DNA from: Pararhizobium sp.
GTDB lineage: Bacteria; Pseudomonadota; Alphaproteobacteria; Rhizobiales; Rhizobiaceae
Assembly (NCBI GenBank): GCA_030655075.1
Contig: JAURWE010000103.1
Coordinates: 1-64,000 of the forward strand
Direction of reading: 5' to 3'
Length of the DNA stretch: 64,000 nucleotides
Part shown: one piece after another, positions 1-7,900 of the stretch
Position numbering within the stretch: position 1 is the first letter of the stretch
Layout of the letters: each line of letters starts with the position of its first letter
Notes under the pieces: generated by a model
What the model was told of the DNA's origin: nothing
Seen by the model: the letters and a program-made list of their open reading frames with translations, nothing else
Database searches by the model: none
Position numbers and translations under genes: made by a program

Positions 1-684
1 GCCCCAAGAAAACCAGTGTAACTTCTCATAAAAACGTGACCGTCAATAGTCTCTTTCAATGAACCTGCATCGCTGCAAATCCGCAAACAGACCGCCGCCC
101 ACGTTTCTCTTTCTCTATATCCATATTGTCAAATAACTGACCGGAAAGACCGGTCGAAAGTACCCTGAACCCAAACCTTTAAAGACCGGGCCCTCTCAGC
201 TACATTCCGTAACTTTCGAAGAAATCAAGGACGAACAAAACCGCCGTCGCCTCAGCGCCGCCGCTTCGTTGTTGAGCGGTTTATACCCCCACCCTCTTCC
301 GCAAGTCAACACGCCATTTTACAAAAATGTCATTTTTCTCGTGTTTTTTTCGACTGCCCAGCGCAAACCCTTGCGGGCCGGGCTTTGCCGTCATTCGCTA
401 AAATGAACGGTCTTCCACACCTGTGGATTTGGCCCGGAAAGCTGTCTCCATCCTGCGTCACTCCATTCTGTTCCCGAGCCTTCGCCGCCTTCCGGCTGAA
501 TGCCCTGCCCATCAAGGCATGCCGTCCCCCACACACCATGCGCGGGCAACAAAAGTATGACTAAAAGATGATGAAAAGACTCAAGAAAAAAGGCTGAAGC
601 CTGAAAAATATCGCACCCCCCGTCGTCTTTGGCTGGAGCGTCTGCCGGTGCCAGCGTGCCCGGCAGACGCCACAACAGGATCGC
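1..684. other. Upstream non-coding region of the asb operon
   Basis: No coding region is supported here on either strand. The stretch is lower in GC than its surroundings, with several A/T runs, for example near 320-352 and 581-592. Open frames on the minus strand that run into the first gene are antisense to a well-conserved protein and are discounted. The region probably carries the operon promoter. One TGA-N9-TCA element is listed separately. I see no terminator or RNA gene that I can defend. Confidence 0.5.
569..583 (+). promoter_or_regulatory. Candidate iron-responsive operator (TGA-N9-TCA)
   Basis: The 15 bases TGA, nine bases, TCA match the published core of the rhizobial iron-responsive operator recognised by RirA. 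The site lies about 117 bp before the asbA start, where iron control of a siderophore operon would be expected. Only six bases are specified, so a chance match in this 0.7-kb region is quite possible. Function is inference. Confidence 0.3.
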
Positions 685-699
685 ATGCGGGAGAGCGAA

Positions 700-2496
700 A
701 TGATGCAGACGTCGCGGCAGCGGGCCGAACAGGCCACGTTCCAGAGCTTCGCAAACTGCTATCTGCGGGAGGTCAATCCGGGCATGCCGGCCCGCCACAG
801 ACTGGCAACCGGCTCGTCCATCGACTGCATAGAATGGTCGCTCCCCCGCCAGCACATGGTGATGCGCGCCGAGATCCTGTCGCATTCGCTCTGCGGCCCG
901 CACCATTTCGGCCGGGTCTGGGGCAAAGGCATGACCGATCCGAACTGGCGCCAGATCGAACTTCTCTCGGCCCTCCACAGTCTGATCCACGAGTCCTATC
1001 GGCATATCCACAAGGATAGCACCCAGGCCGAGCAGTTCCGCGGCTTCGAACTCGAATTGCTGATGCGCGTTCTCGACAGTTATCAGCACACCACGCTCTA
1101 TCTCGACCGGGCCGCAGAAAACGCTGCGCCGCCAGAACCGGATCATTTCCTCGAGGCCGAGCAATCGCTGATCTACGGACACTGGCTGCACCCGACACCC
1201 AAGAGCCGCCAGGGCATGACCTTCTGGCAGCAGGAGAGTTATGCGCCGGAACTCGGCGGCCAGTTCAGGCTGCACTATTTCGCCGCCAGGGCCGATCATG
1301 TCCGCCATCGCTCGGCCCGCTCGGAACAGACGCCCGGCCTTATCCGCGCGATGCTCGGCACCGATCTGGCCAAGAAAGGAGAGCTACTGCTGCCGATGCA
1401 CCCGCTGCAGGCCGAAGCGCTTCTGCTCGACCCGGACATTCAGGCCCTGCAGAGCTCCGGCGCCCTGCGCCATCTCGGCCCCGCAGGCCCGCTTTTCACC
1501 GCCACCTCCTCCGTGCGCACCGTCTATTGCGCCGATGAGGACTGGATGCTGAAATTCTCCCTGCCGGTGCGCATCACCAATTCCGTCCGCCTCAACCGCC
1601 GCCAGGAGCTTGATGCCGGCGTCGCCATGGCCAAGCTGATCGACCGCATCGGTTTTGCCCGCCGCTCGCCGGATTTCCACATCATCCAGGACCCGGCCTA
1701 TATCACGCTCGATCTTCCCGGCCGCAGCGAGAGCGGCTTCGAGACCATCCTGCGCGAAAACCCTTTCCGTGACGGGCGCGGGCGGGGCGTCATCACCGTC
1801 GCGGCTTTAACCGCCGAGCCCCGGCCGGGAGAACGCTCGCGGCTGGACCGGATTATCAGAGGCCTTGCCGCCAGGAGCGGTGACCTGCTCTGCGCCATCA
1901 GTCTCGTCTGGTTCCAGCGCTATCTCGACTGCGCCTGCGGCCCGCTCGTTCGCCTGTTCGACGATTTCGGCATCGCGCTGGAAGCCCACCAGCAGAACAG
2001 CCTCATCGATATCGGCAATGGTTATCCGGCGGCCAGCTACTACCGCGACAATCAGGGCTTCTATCTCTCCGAGCGCTACCGCAGCCTGCTGGCCGGTCAT
2101 GTGCCGGAAACCGAGACCATCGCCTCGCTCTATTTTGCCGAAAGCGAAATTCGCGACCGCTTCGCCTATTACCTCATCGTCAACCAGATCTTTTCGGTCA
2201 TCAGCCGCATGGGCCATGACGGCCTCTGCGACGAGGCGGCGCTGCTGCACCTGCTGCGCGCCCATCTGGAACGCTGCGCCCTGACCATGACCGGCGCGGG
2301 GCGCGACTTTGCCCGCCATGTCCTCGACCAGCCCGCCATCGCCTCGAAGGGCAATTTGACCACCCGCCTGTTCGATATCGACGAATTGCAGGCCAATGCC
2401 GCAACAGCGCCGAACCTCTATCGCGCTATGCCCAATCCGCTGCGCACGCCAGCCGCTCTTGCCATGCCGGGGACAGACCATGCCATTGCCTCTTGA
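700..2496 (+). CDS. asbA: NIS siderophore synthetase, petrobactin AsbA-like
   Basis: This is an IucA/IucC-family (NRPS-independent siderophore) synthetase of about 598 residues. AsbA condenses citrate with spermidine using ATP in petrobactin synthesis. Family motifs are visible in order: HPTPKSRQG, LPMHPLQAE, TSSVRT, KFSLPVRITNS, EAHQQNS and YRDNQGFY. These and the length (Bacillus AsbA is about 600 residues) resemble AsbA more than the aerobactin enzymes, and the AsbC/D/E/F neighbours settle the assignment. A GGGAGAG ribosome site at 689-695 favours ATG 700 or 703 over the upstream ATG at 685. The gene overlaps asbB by 17 bp and is first in a five-gene operon. Polyamine specificity is inferred, not visible. 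Confidence 0.9.
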   Translation: MMQTSRQRAEQATFQSFANCYLREVNPGMPARHRLATGSSIDCIEWSLPRQHMVMRAEILSHSLCGPHHFGRVWGKGMTDPNWRQIELLSALHSLIHESYRHIHKDSTQAEQFRGFELELLMRVLDSYQHTTLYLDRAAENAAPPEPDHFLEAEQSLIYGHWLHPTPKSRQGMTFWQQESYAPELGGQFRLHYFAARADHVRHRSARSEQTPGLIRAMLGTDLAKKGELLLPMHPLQAEALLLDPDIQALQSSGALRHLGPAGPLFTATSSVRTVYCADEDWMLKFSLPVRITNSVRLNRRQELDAGVAMAKLIDRIGFARRSPDFHIIQDPAYITLDLPGRSESGFETILRENPFRDGRGRGVITVAALTAEPRPGERSRLDRIIRGLAARSGDLLCAISLVWFQRYLDCACGPLVRLFDDFGIALEAHQQNSLIDIGNGYPAASYYRDNQGFYLSERYRSLLAGHVPETETIASLYFAESEIRDRFAYYLIVNQIFSVISRMGHDGLCDEAALLHLLRAHLERCALTMTGAGRDFARHVLDQPAIASKGNLTTRLFDIDELQANAATAPNLYRAMPNPLRTPAALAMPGTDHAIAS

Positions 2497-4204
2497 TATC
2501 AAGCAAAGGCCGGACGAGCGCGTCCTGCGCCAACTCGCCGCCGCTCTCATCTTCGAAGGCATCGTCCAGCCGCAGCAAAAAGGCACGGCGGCCAGTTGGA
2601 GTCTTGGCGGCCGCAGTTTCCGCTGCACCCTCACCACCGGCCCGTTCGGCCGTCCGCGCATCGGCGCCGGCTCCATCGAGATTGAGGCTGAAGACGGCGG
2701 GTGGACGGCACCGTCGCTGGACGATCTCGTCGCTGCCCTGCCCGGCCCCGCCGCCAACCGCCAGAAACTGCTGGGCGAGATGAAGCAGACGATTGCCTTC
2801 TCCGCCTGGAACGAAGCCAACCTCCCCCACCGGGATCGCCGGCTGATGTCTCTGGCCGGTCTCGAAGGTGCGCTCGACGAAGGCCACCCCTACCATCCGT
2901 GCTTCAAGGCCCGCACCGGCTTTTCCGTGGAGGACCACCACGCCTATGGGCCGGAAGCCGGAGAGACATTCCAGCTCGTCTGGCTTGCCGTGGCGCGCCA
3001 GCACCTGCAGCAGACCCTGCCCGCCGCCGAGGCGACATTCTGGGAAGTGGAACTCGGACCGGAAGCCTGGGAAGAGCTGCAGGCCCGCCGCGACGCATCC
3101 GGCCTGACGGCTGACGAGGCCGGTTTTCTGCCGCTGCATCCCTGGCAATGGCACAATCTGCGCGGCACCTTGCTGGCACCCTGGCTCGCAAGCGGCGAAG
3201 CCCGGTTCCTTGGTGCGCTCGGTGATGTCTATACGGCAACCCAGTCTGTCCGCACGCTGGCCAATCGCAGCCGGCCGCAGGCCGCCAACATCAAGCTGCC
3301 GCTCAACATGACCAACACCTCGTCGCTGCGCATCCTCGATCCACCGTCAATCTGCTCGGCGCCCATCCTTTCGCACTGGATCGCCGGTCTGGTCGACAGC
3401 GACCGGGCCTTTAACACCCTCTACCCGCTGACGATCCTGAAGGAATATGCCGGCATCATCGCCGGCGATGGCGGCCCGCTCGCAGGTCTTGCAGCCTCCA
3501 TCTGGCGGCAGAACCCGGAAGCAGGGCTGGTGGATGGCCAATCCATCGTCCCCTTCAACGTCCTGATGATGACCGAGCACGACAGCCGGCCGTTCATCAA
3601 GCGCTGGATCGGGCGCCACGGGCTGATGCCCTGGCTGAACCGGCTGATCGAAGTCAGCGTCCTGCCGGTCTGGCATCTGCTTGTCCACCATGGCATCGCT
3701 GTCGAGGCCCACGGCCAGAACATGCTGCTGGTGCACCGGGATGGCTGGCCGGAACGGCTGGTGCTGCGCGATTTCCACGAAAGCATGGAGTTTTCGCCAG
3801 CGTTCCTGCGCGAACCGGAAAAAGCACCGGATTTCGCGTCGCTGCATCCGCTGTTCCGCGATGCCGCACCGGATCAATATTACTGGACGGACAATCTCGA
3901 TTCCCTGCGCGAACTCGTCATGGACACGCTGTTCGTCTACAATCTCAGCGAGATCTCCCACCTGTTCGAGACCTGCTACGCGCTGCCGGAAGCGGTATTC
4001 TGGCAGCGCGTCGGTCATTGCCTGTCGGCCTATGCCGACAGCACCGGCAGCGCCGACCGGCTGGCCCGGCTCGGCTGGGCCCATCCCGACATCCTCACCG
4101 AATCCCTGCTGACGCGAAAACTCTTCGCCGCCCAGCCGGAATATCACCACCGCGTGCCCAATGCCCTGTCCGTGGATGCGCGCGAACGGAGACGAAAGCC
4201 ATGA
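2480..4204 (+). CDS. asbB: NIS siderophore synthetase, petrobactin AsbB-like
   Basis: This second IucA/IucC-family synthetase has about 574 residues. In petrobactin assembly AsbB carries out a further ATP-dependent citrate-polyamine condensation. Motifs in order are GHPYHPCFKARTGF, LPLHPWQWHN, TQSVRTL, KLPLNMTNTSSLR, VEAHGQNMLLV and RDFHESMEF, which cover the nucleotide and citrate sites of the family. ATG 2480 starts inside the end of asbA, indicating translational coupling; in-frame sequence further upstream lies over asbA and is not needed. The stop overlaps the asbC start (ATGA at 4201-4204). AsbA and AsbB are paralogous, so which amide each enzyme forms is inferred from gene order. Confidence 0.9.
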   Translation: MPLPLDIKQRPDERVLRQLAAALIFEGIVQPQQKGTAASWSLGGRSFRCTLTTGPFGRPRIGAGSIEIEAEDGGWTAPSLDDLVAALPGPAANRQKLLGEMKQTIAFSAWNEANLPHRDRRLMSLAGLEGALDEGHPYHPCFKARTGFSVEDHHAYGPEAGETFQLVWLAVARQHLQQTLPAAEATFWEVELGPEAWEELQARRDASGLTADEAGFLPLHPWQWHNLRGTLLAPWLASGEARFLGALGDVYTATQSVRTLANRSRPQAANIKLPLNMTNTSSLRILDPPSICSAPILSHWIAGLVDSDRAFNTLYPLTILKEYAGIIAGDGGPLAGLAASIWRQNPEAGLVDGQSIVPFNVLMMTEHDSRPFIKRWIGRHGLMPWLNRLIEVSVLPVWHLLVHHGIAVEAHGQNMLLVHRDGWPERLVLRDFHESMEFSPAFLREPEKAPDFASLHPLFRDAAPDQYYWTDNLDSLRELVMDTLFVYNLSEISHLFETCYALPEAVFWQRVGHCLSAYADSTGSADRLARLGWAHPDILTESLLTRKLFAAQPEYHHRVPNALSVDARERRRKP

Positions 4205-5481
4205 TCCAGATCGACGATACGCTTTATGACCAGGCCTGGTTTGAGACAAACGCGGCCCGCATGTTCGAAGAGGCCGGCCTGACAGGTAGAACCGGTGGCC
4301 GCTACGCCGTCTGCTTTTCTGCGACGGCCGATTGGCTCGCTCTGTTCTTTGCCATTCGCAAGGCCGGTGCCAGCGTCCTGCCGATCCACCCCGATACGCC
4401 GCTTCCCGCCGCCCGCAAACTGGCGATCGGCGCCGGCTGCGATCTCCTGTTCTACAACAGCCTGACAGCGGAAATTCTGGAAGGCGCTCATGACAGCCAC
4501 CCGGAAGGCCAATTGCTGCAGATGAGTTCCGGCACCACAGGCGCGCCAAAATGCGTCGCCCGCAGCTGGGCCGAAATCGATGCTGAGGTCGAAAGCTATG
4601 TCGCCGCCTTCCGCCAGCCGGACGATATGACGCCTGTCGTCGCCTGCCCGTCAACCCATTCCTATGGGCTGATCTGCGGCATTCTCGTCGCAGTGCGGCG
4701 CGGCCAGACCCCAGTCATCGTCAGCACCGGCAATCCGAAATATCTGTTGGCCAAGCTGCGCGAGATCGAGCGGCCGCTGCTCTATTCCTCGCCCGCCATC
4801 ATCCACACGCTCGCCCGCCTGTTGCCCGAGGCTGAAAAGCTGCACGCGGTGATGACCTCCGGCACGCTGCTGCCCGATCCCTGGTTTGCCCGCATCCGCG
4901 AGAAGGCCGAGCACCTCTTCCAGCAATATGGCTGCTCGGAAGCCGGTTGCATCGCCATCAACCCGGAGATGACGGCGGCTGCCGACATGGGCTTCGTCCT
5001 GCCGCATCTGACGGCAAAAGCCGGTTCCGGTGACGAAAATGCAGCTGAAATCACCATCACCAATCCGCAGGGTGCCGAAATCCACACCCGCGATCTCGGT
5101 TATCTCAGAGACGACGGCATGCTCGTCTTCGTCTCGCGGCTGGACGACATGATCAATGTCTCCGGCCTCAACGTCTACCCGAAGGACGTCGAGGACGCAG
5201 TCATGGCCATGCCATCCGTCACCGACGCCGTCGCCTTCCGCAAGAGCGACCGCTTCTCCGGCGAACGGGTCGGCCTCCTGTTCAGCGCCAGCCAACCGGT
5301 CGCCCCCTTGAGCCTGCGCGAATGGTGCAACCGCAACCTCGCCAGCCACCAGTTGCCGATGGAGATCCTGCAGGTGGACGCCATTCCCCGGCAGGCAAAC
5401 GGCAAGATCAGCCGCCGCGACGTCGCCATGCGCCACGCGGCCGGCGAATTTTCACCGCAGGCAGGAGGAAAGACCCAATGA
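4201..5481 (+). CDS. asbC: 3,4-dihydroxybenzoate-AMP ligase, AsbC-like
   Basis: This is a compact adenylate-forming enzyme of 426 residues, close to Bacillus AsbC (about 410) and shorter than ordinary acyl-CoA synthetases. It would activate 3,4-dihydroxybenzoate as the acyl-AMP and load it on the carrier domain encoded next. The phosphate-binding motif MSSGTTGAPK lies at residues 108-117. A later QQYGCSEAG segment matches the A5 region, and NVYPKDVED with NGKISRRDV matches the C-terminal hinge and the catalytic Lys of the family. ATG 4201 overlaps the asbB stop by 4 bp; open sequence upstream lies within asbB. The aryl substrate is inferred from AsbF in the same operon. Confidence 0.88.
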   Translation: MIQIDDTLYDQAWFETNAARMFEEAGLTGRTGGRYAVCFSATADWLALFFAIRKAGASVLPIHPDTPLPAARKLAIGAGCDLLFYNSLTAEILEGAHDSHPEGQLLQMSSGTTGAPKCVARSWAEIDAEVESYVAAFRQPDDMTPVVACPSTHSYGLICGILVAVRRGQTPVIVSTGNPKYLLAKLREIERPLLYSSPAIIHTLARLLPEAEKLHAVMTSGTLLPDPWFARIREKAEHLFQQYGCSEAGCIAINPEMTAAADMGFVLPHLTAKAGSGDENAAEITITNPQGAEIHTRDLGYLRDDGMLVFVSRLDDMINVSGLNVYPKDVEDAVMAMPSVTDAVAFRKSDRFSGERVGLLFSASQPVAPLSLREWCNRNLASHQLPMEILQVDAIPRQANGKISRRDVAMRHAAGEFSPQAGGKTQ

Positions 5482-6803
5482 CCCGCGACGACATCATTGC
5501 CGCCGTCCACGCAATCCTCACCGGCCCCATGAACCATCCGCATATCCAGGGTTTCGGCCCGGAGGCACGGCTCAATCAAGACCTTTATCTCGATTCTGTC
5601 CTGATCCTCGAAATCTTCCTCAATCTTGAGCTCGAATACGGCCTGCCCATGCCGGAAACGGCCATCAGCCGCCAGGACGTCTCGACAGTCGCCGATCTCG
5701 CCGGTCTGTTCGCGACGAAAGGCGAAATCGAGGCCGCACCGGTGGAGGTCGCTGCAGATCCTGAGAATGAAGGTGTTCACGGCGAAGCACCTTACGACAT
5801 CAAGGTCCATTGCTTCGTCAGCTGCGTCTGCGAGGGCGTCAAGCGCCAGGGCCTCGACCACCGCCCCTTCTATTTCGGTGTCTGGGACGCCAAATTCGCC
5901 GTCAGCGATCGCTGGCAGCTGCTGTACCACGCACCTGAGATCAGCCAGGATTTCTTCCACGATTGGTTCGAGCGGCTTTACGGCGCAAGCGTTCGCGAAT
6001 GGTACGACCCGGCCCGCACCAAGATCGAGAACCTCGGCACCATGCTCGATCTGATGGAGCACCGGACGGGCACCGGCTATGTCATGGTCATGCTCGACAT
6101 GTTCCACTTGCCGGAGCGCGAGAACAAGTTCAACCAGAACCCCTTCCCGCACTATCTGATGCTGGAAACGACCGCCGATCCCGAGATCTGGTTCGTGCTC
6201 GATCCCGACTATCGCTGGCAGGGCGAAATCGCCCGCGACAAGGTCGTGCACGCCATCATGCAGCCGACCGTCGGCGGCGGTTATGTCTTCGACCGCGCCG
6301 AGATGCGCGTGCCCGAGAGCCGCGATCTCAAAGCCTATTTCGAGGCCTGCTTCATCGAGGACCGCAACCCGCTGGTCGATAGCGTGCGGGAGATCGTCAG
6401 CGCCCATCTTGATGGCCGCGACGGCGTCACCCTGTCTGATCTCGCCACTGCGCTGCGCGAACTGCCTGTCATCACCATCCGCAAATATGCCTACGAACAC
6501 GGCTTCGCCTTCTACTGGCGTGCGTTGAAACTGCCCGCCGCCGAATTCGATGTCTGGTGCGACGAGATCGAGGCGCTGATCCAGGCGCTGAAGGGCCTGC
6601 AGTATGAGGCGATGAAACTCAGCCAGACCGGGGACCGGACCCTGGCAGGGCAAGTCTTTGCCCGCCTCGACGAAGCCGGCCGGCTGGAACACCGGATCAA
6701 GGGCAAGCTGCGCGAGATCTTCGACCTCTGGTGCGAGAGATTTGAGTCCAAGGATTTCGCGCTTCGGGACATTGCCGCTCCTCGTCTGAAAAGGGCCGTT
6801 TGA
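5478..6803 (+). CDS. asbDE: Fused aryl carrier protein and petrobactin condensing protein (AsbD-AsbE)
   Basis: The protein has 441 residues. Residues 1-80 form an acyl-carrier domain with the phosphopantetheine site Ser40 in LNQDLYLDSVLIL. From about residue 100 to the end the sequence corresponds to AsbE, the protein that transfers the dihydroxybenzoyl group from the carrier to the polyamine amine. In Bacillus these are two proteins of roughly 90 and 330 residues; here one uninterrupted frame covers both, joined by an acidic linker near residues 80-100. A GGAGGA ribosome site at 5464-5469 supports ATG 5478, which overlaps the asbC stop. The AsbE part has few recognisable motifs; its call rests on position, size and operon order. 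Confidence 0.82.
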   Translation: MTRDDIIAAVHAILTGPMNHPHIQGFGPEARLNQDLYLDSVLILEIFLNLELEYGLPMPETAISRQDVSTVADLAGLFATKGEIEAAPVEVAADPENEGVHGEAPYDIKVHCFVSCVCEGVKRQGLDHRPFYFGVWDAKFAVSDRWQLLYHAPEISQDFFHDWFERLYGASVREWYDPARTKIENLGTMLDLMEHRTGTGYVMVMLDMFHLPERENKFNQNPFPHYLMLETTADPEIWFVLDPDYRWQGEIARDKVVHAIMQPTVGGGYVFDRAEMRVPESRDLKAYFEACFIEDRNPLVDSVREIVSAHLDGRDGVTLSDLATALRELPVITIRKYAYEHGFAFYWRALKLPAAEFDVWCDEIEALIQALKGLQYEAMKLSQTGDRTLAGQVFARLDEAGRLEHRIKGKLREIFDLWCERFESKDFALRDIAAPRLKRAV

Positions 6804-7648
6804 TGAAGGTCTCCCTCTGCACCATCACCTTCCGCCATCACCTGATCTCGCTTGCCGAGATTGCCGGCTGGGCACAGGCCAATGATTTCCAGGGCATCGA
6901 GCTCTGGGCCGCCCATGGCCGCAATCTGACAAGCCAGACCGATCGCGACGCCGAGTGGCTCGCCGGGTACGGTCTCTCGGTGCCCATGATCAGCGACTAC
7001 CTGCCGCTTGAGGCCGATCGCGAAACGCTTCGGCGCAAGACCATCGAGCTTTGCCGTATGGCGCGCCGCTGGAACGCTAGCAAGATCCGCACCTTTGCTG
7101 GGAACCGCCCGAGCAGCGCCTTTTCGCGGGAAGACCGCCGGGTCATGGCCGCCCGGCTGCGCGAAATCTGCGCCATCACCGCCGGCTACGGCATCCATCT
7201 TCTGGTCGAAACCCACCCCAACACGCTGGCCGAAACGGCGGCCTCGACCCTGGAACTGATCGGCGCCGTCAATCATCCCTTCTTCGCCATCAATTTCGAT
7301 ACACTGCATGTCTGGGAAGGCGGCGACGATCCGGTTGCCGTGCACCGGCAGATGAGGCCGCATATCCGCCATTACCACCTGAAGAACATCCGCGCCCGCG
7401 CCGATTTGGCGGTTTTCGCGCCGGCCAATGTCTATGCCGCCGCCGGGAGCCGCGAGGGCATGACGCCGCTTTTCCAGGGCGCATTCGATTATATGCACTT
7501 TCTCACCGAGATTTCCGATGATCCGGTCACCGAGGTTTCGCTCGAATGGTTCGGCCATGATTGCATGGAGGTGCTGACCCGCGACCGCCGGCAGATCCGC
7601 CAGTTCGTCGAGGGCCGTGTGCCGTCCCGCCGCGCCGTCGGACTTTGA
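6803..7648 (+). CDS. asbF: 3-dehydroshikimate dehydratase, AsbF-like
   Basis: This 281-residue TIM-barrel protein of the sugar-phosphate isomerase/epimerase superfamily strongly resembles Bacillus AsbF, which dehydrates 3-dehydroshikimate to 3,4-dihydroxybenzoate. Shared segments include SLCTITFRH near the N terminus, MISDYL (62-67), KIRTFAG (94-100), ETHPNTL (136-142), HYHLKNI (190-196), VYAAAG (210-215) and SLEWFGH (246-252). Likely metal ligands are Glu136, Asp166, His192 and Glu248, by analogy with the family. It starts at ATG 6803, overlapping the preceding TGA, and ends the operon before a hairpin. Length equals the Bacillus enzyme (280). This gene makes the catechol specifically 3,4- rather than 2,3-dihydroxy. 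Confidence 0.93.
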   Translation: MKVSLCTITFRHHLISLAEIAGWAQANDFQGIELWAAHGRNLTSQTDRDAEWLAGYGLSVPMISDYLPLEADRETLRRKTIELCRMARRWNASKIRTFAGNRPSSAFSREDRRVMAARLREICAITAGYGIHLLVETHPNTLAETAASTLELIGAVNHPFFAINFDTLHVWEGGDDPVAVHRQMRPHIRHYHLKNIRARADLAVFAPANVYAAAGSREGMTPLFQGAFDYMHFLTEISDDPVTEVSLEWFGHDCMEVLTRDRRQIRQFVEGRVPSRRAVGL

Positions 7649-7668
7649 CAGACAAGCGGCTGTCCCCA

Positions 7669-7695
7669 GCAAGCGTGCGCGGCGCTTGCCTTTTG
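7669..7695 (+). terminator. Probable terminator after asbF
   Basis: A 7-bp perfect stem (GCAAGCG/CGCTTGC) with a 7-base loop is followed by CTTTTG. It lies 20 bp after the asbF stop. The U-tract is short, so efficiency is uncertain. Confidence 0.55.
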
Positions 7696-7900
7696 TCGCG
7701 CCCGCCTTGCTTTCGCCTTTAGTTCTTCACATTCCTCTCGTCTAAGCGATGAGGCCAAGCCGTTCTTTGGGAGACGATGTGCGCTCAAAGTCGTTTTGCC
7801 TGTGTCCGGTGCCTGCCTTAATTTGACTTGGCGGCATGAAACGGGCACACCTTCGCCAACGATAAATAAAATAAATATTCCGGGGATGGTCTGAACTGGC

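Noticed and set aside
591..602. Small hairpin AGGCT-GA-AGCCT with a T-run on the minus strand, considered as a terminator
   Set aside because: The stem is only 4-5 bp with a tiny loop, and no minus-strand gene ends here.
391..1308. A 305-codon minus-strand frame overlapping the first siderophore gene
   Set aside because: It is antisense to conserved AsbA motifs and has no recognisable family or ribosome site.
3347..4654. A long minus-strand frame over asbB and asbC
   Set aside because: It is antisense to two recognised enzymes, with composition typical of a shadow frame.
5175..6692. A long minus-strand frame over asbC and asbDE
   Set aside because: It lies opposite the carrier Ser motif and AsbE region; no family is recognised.
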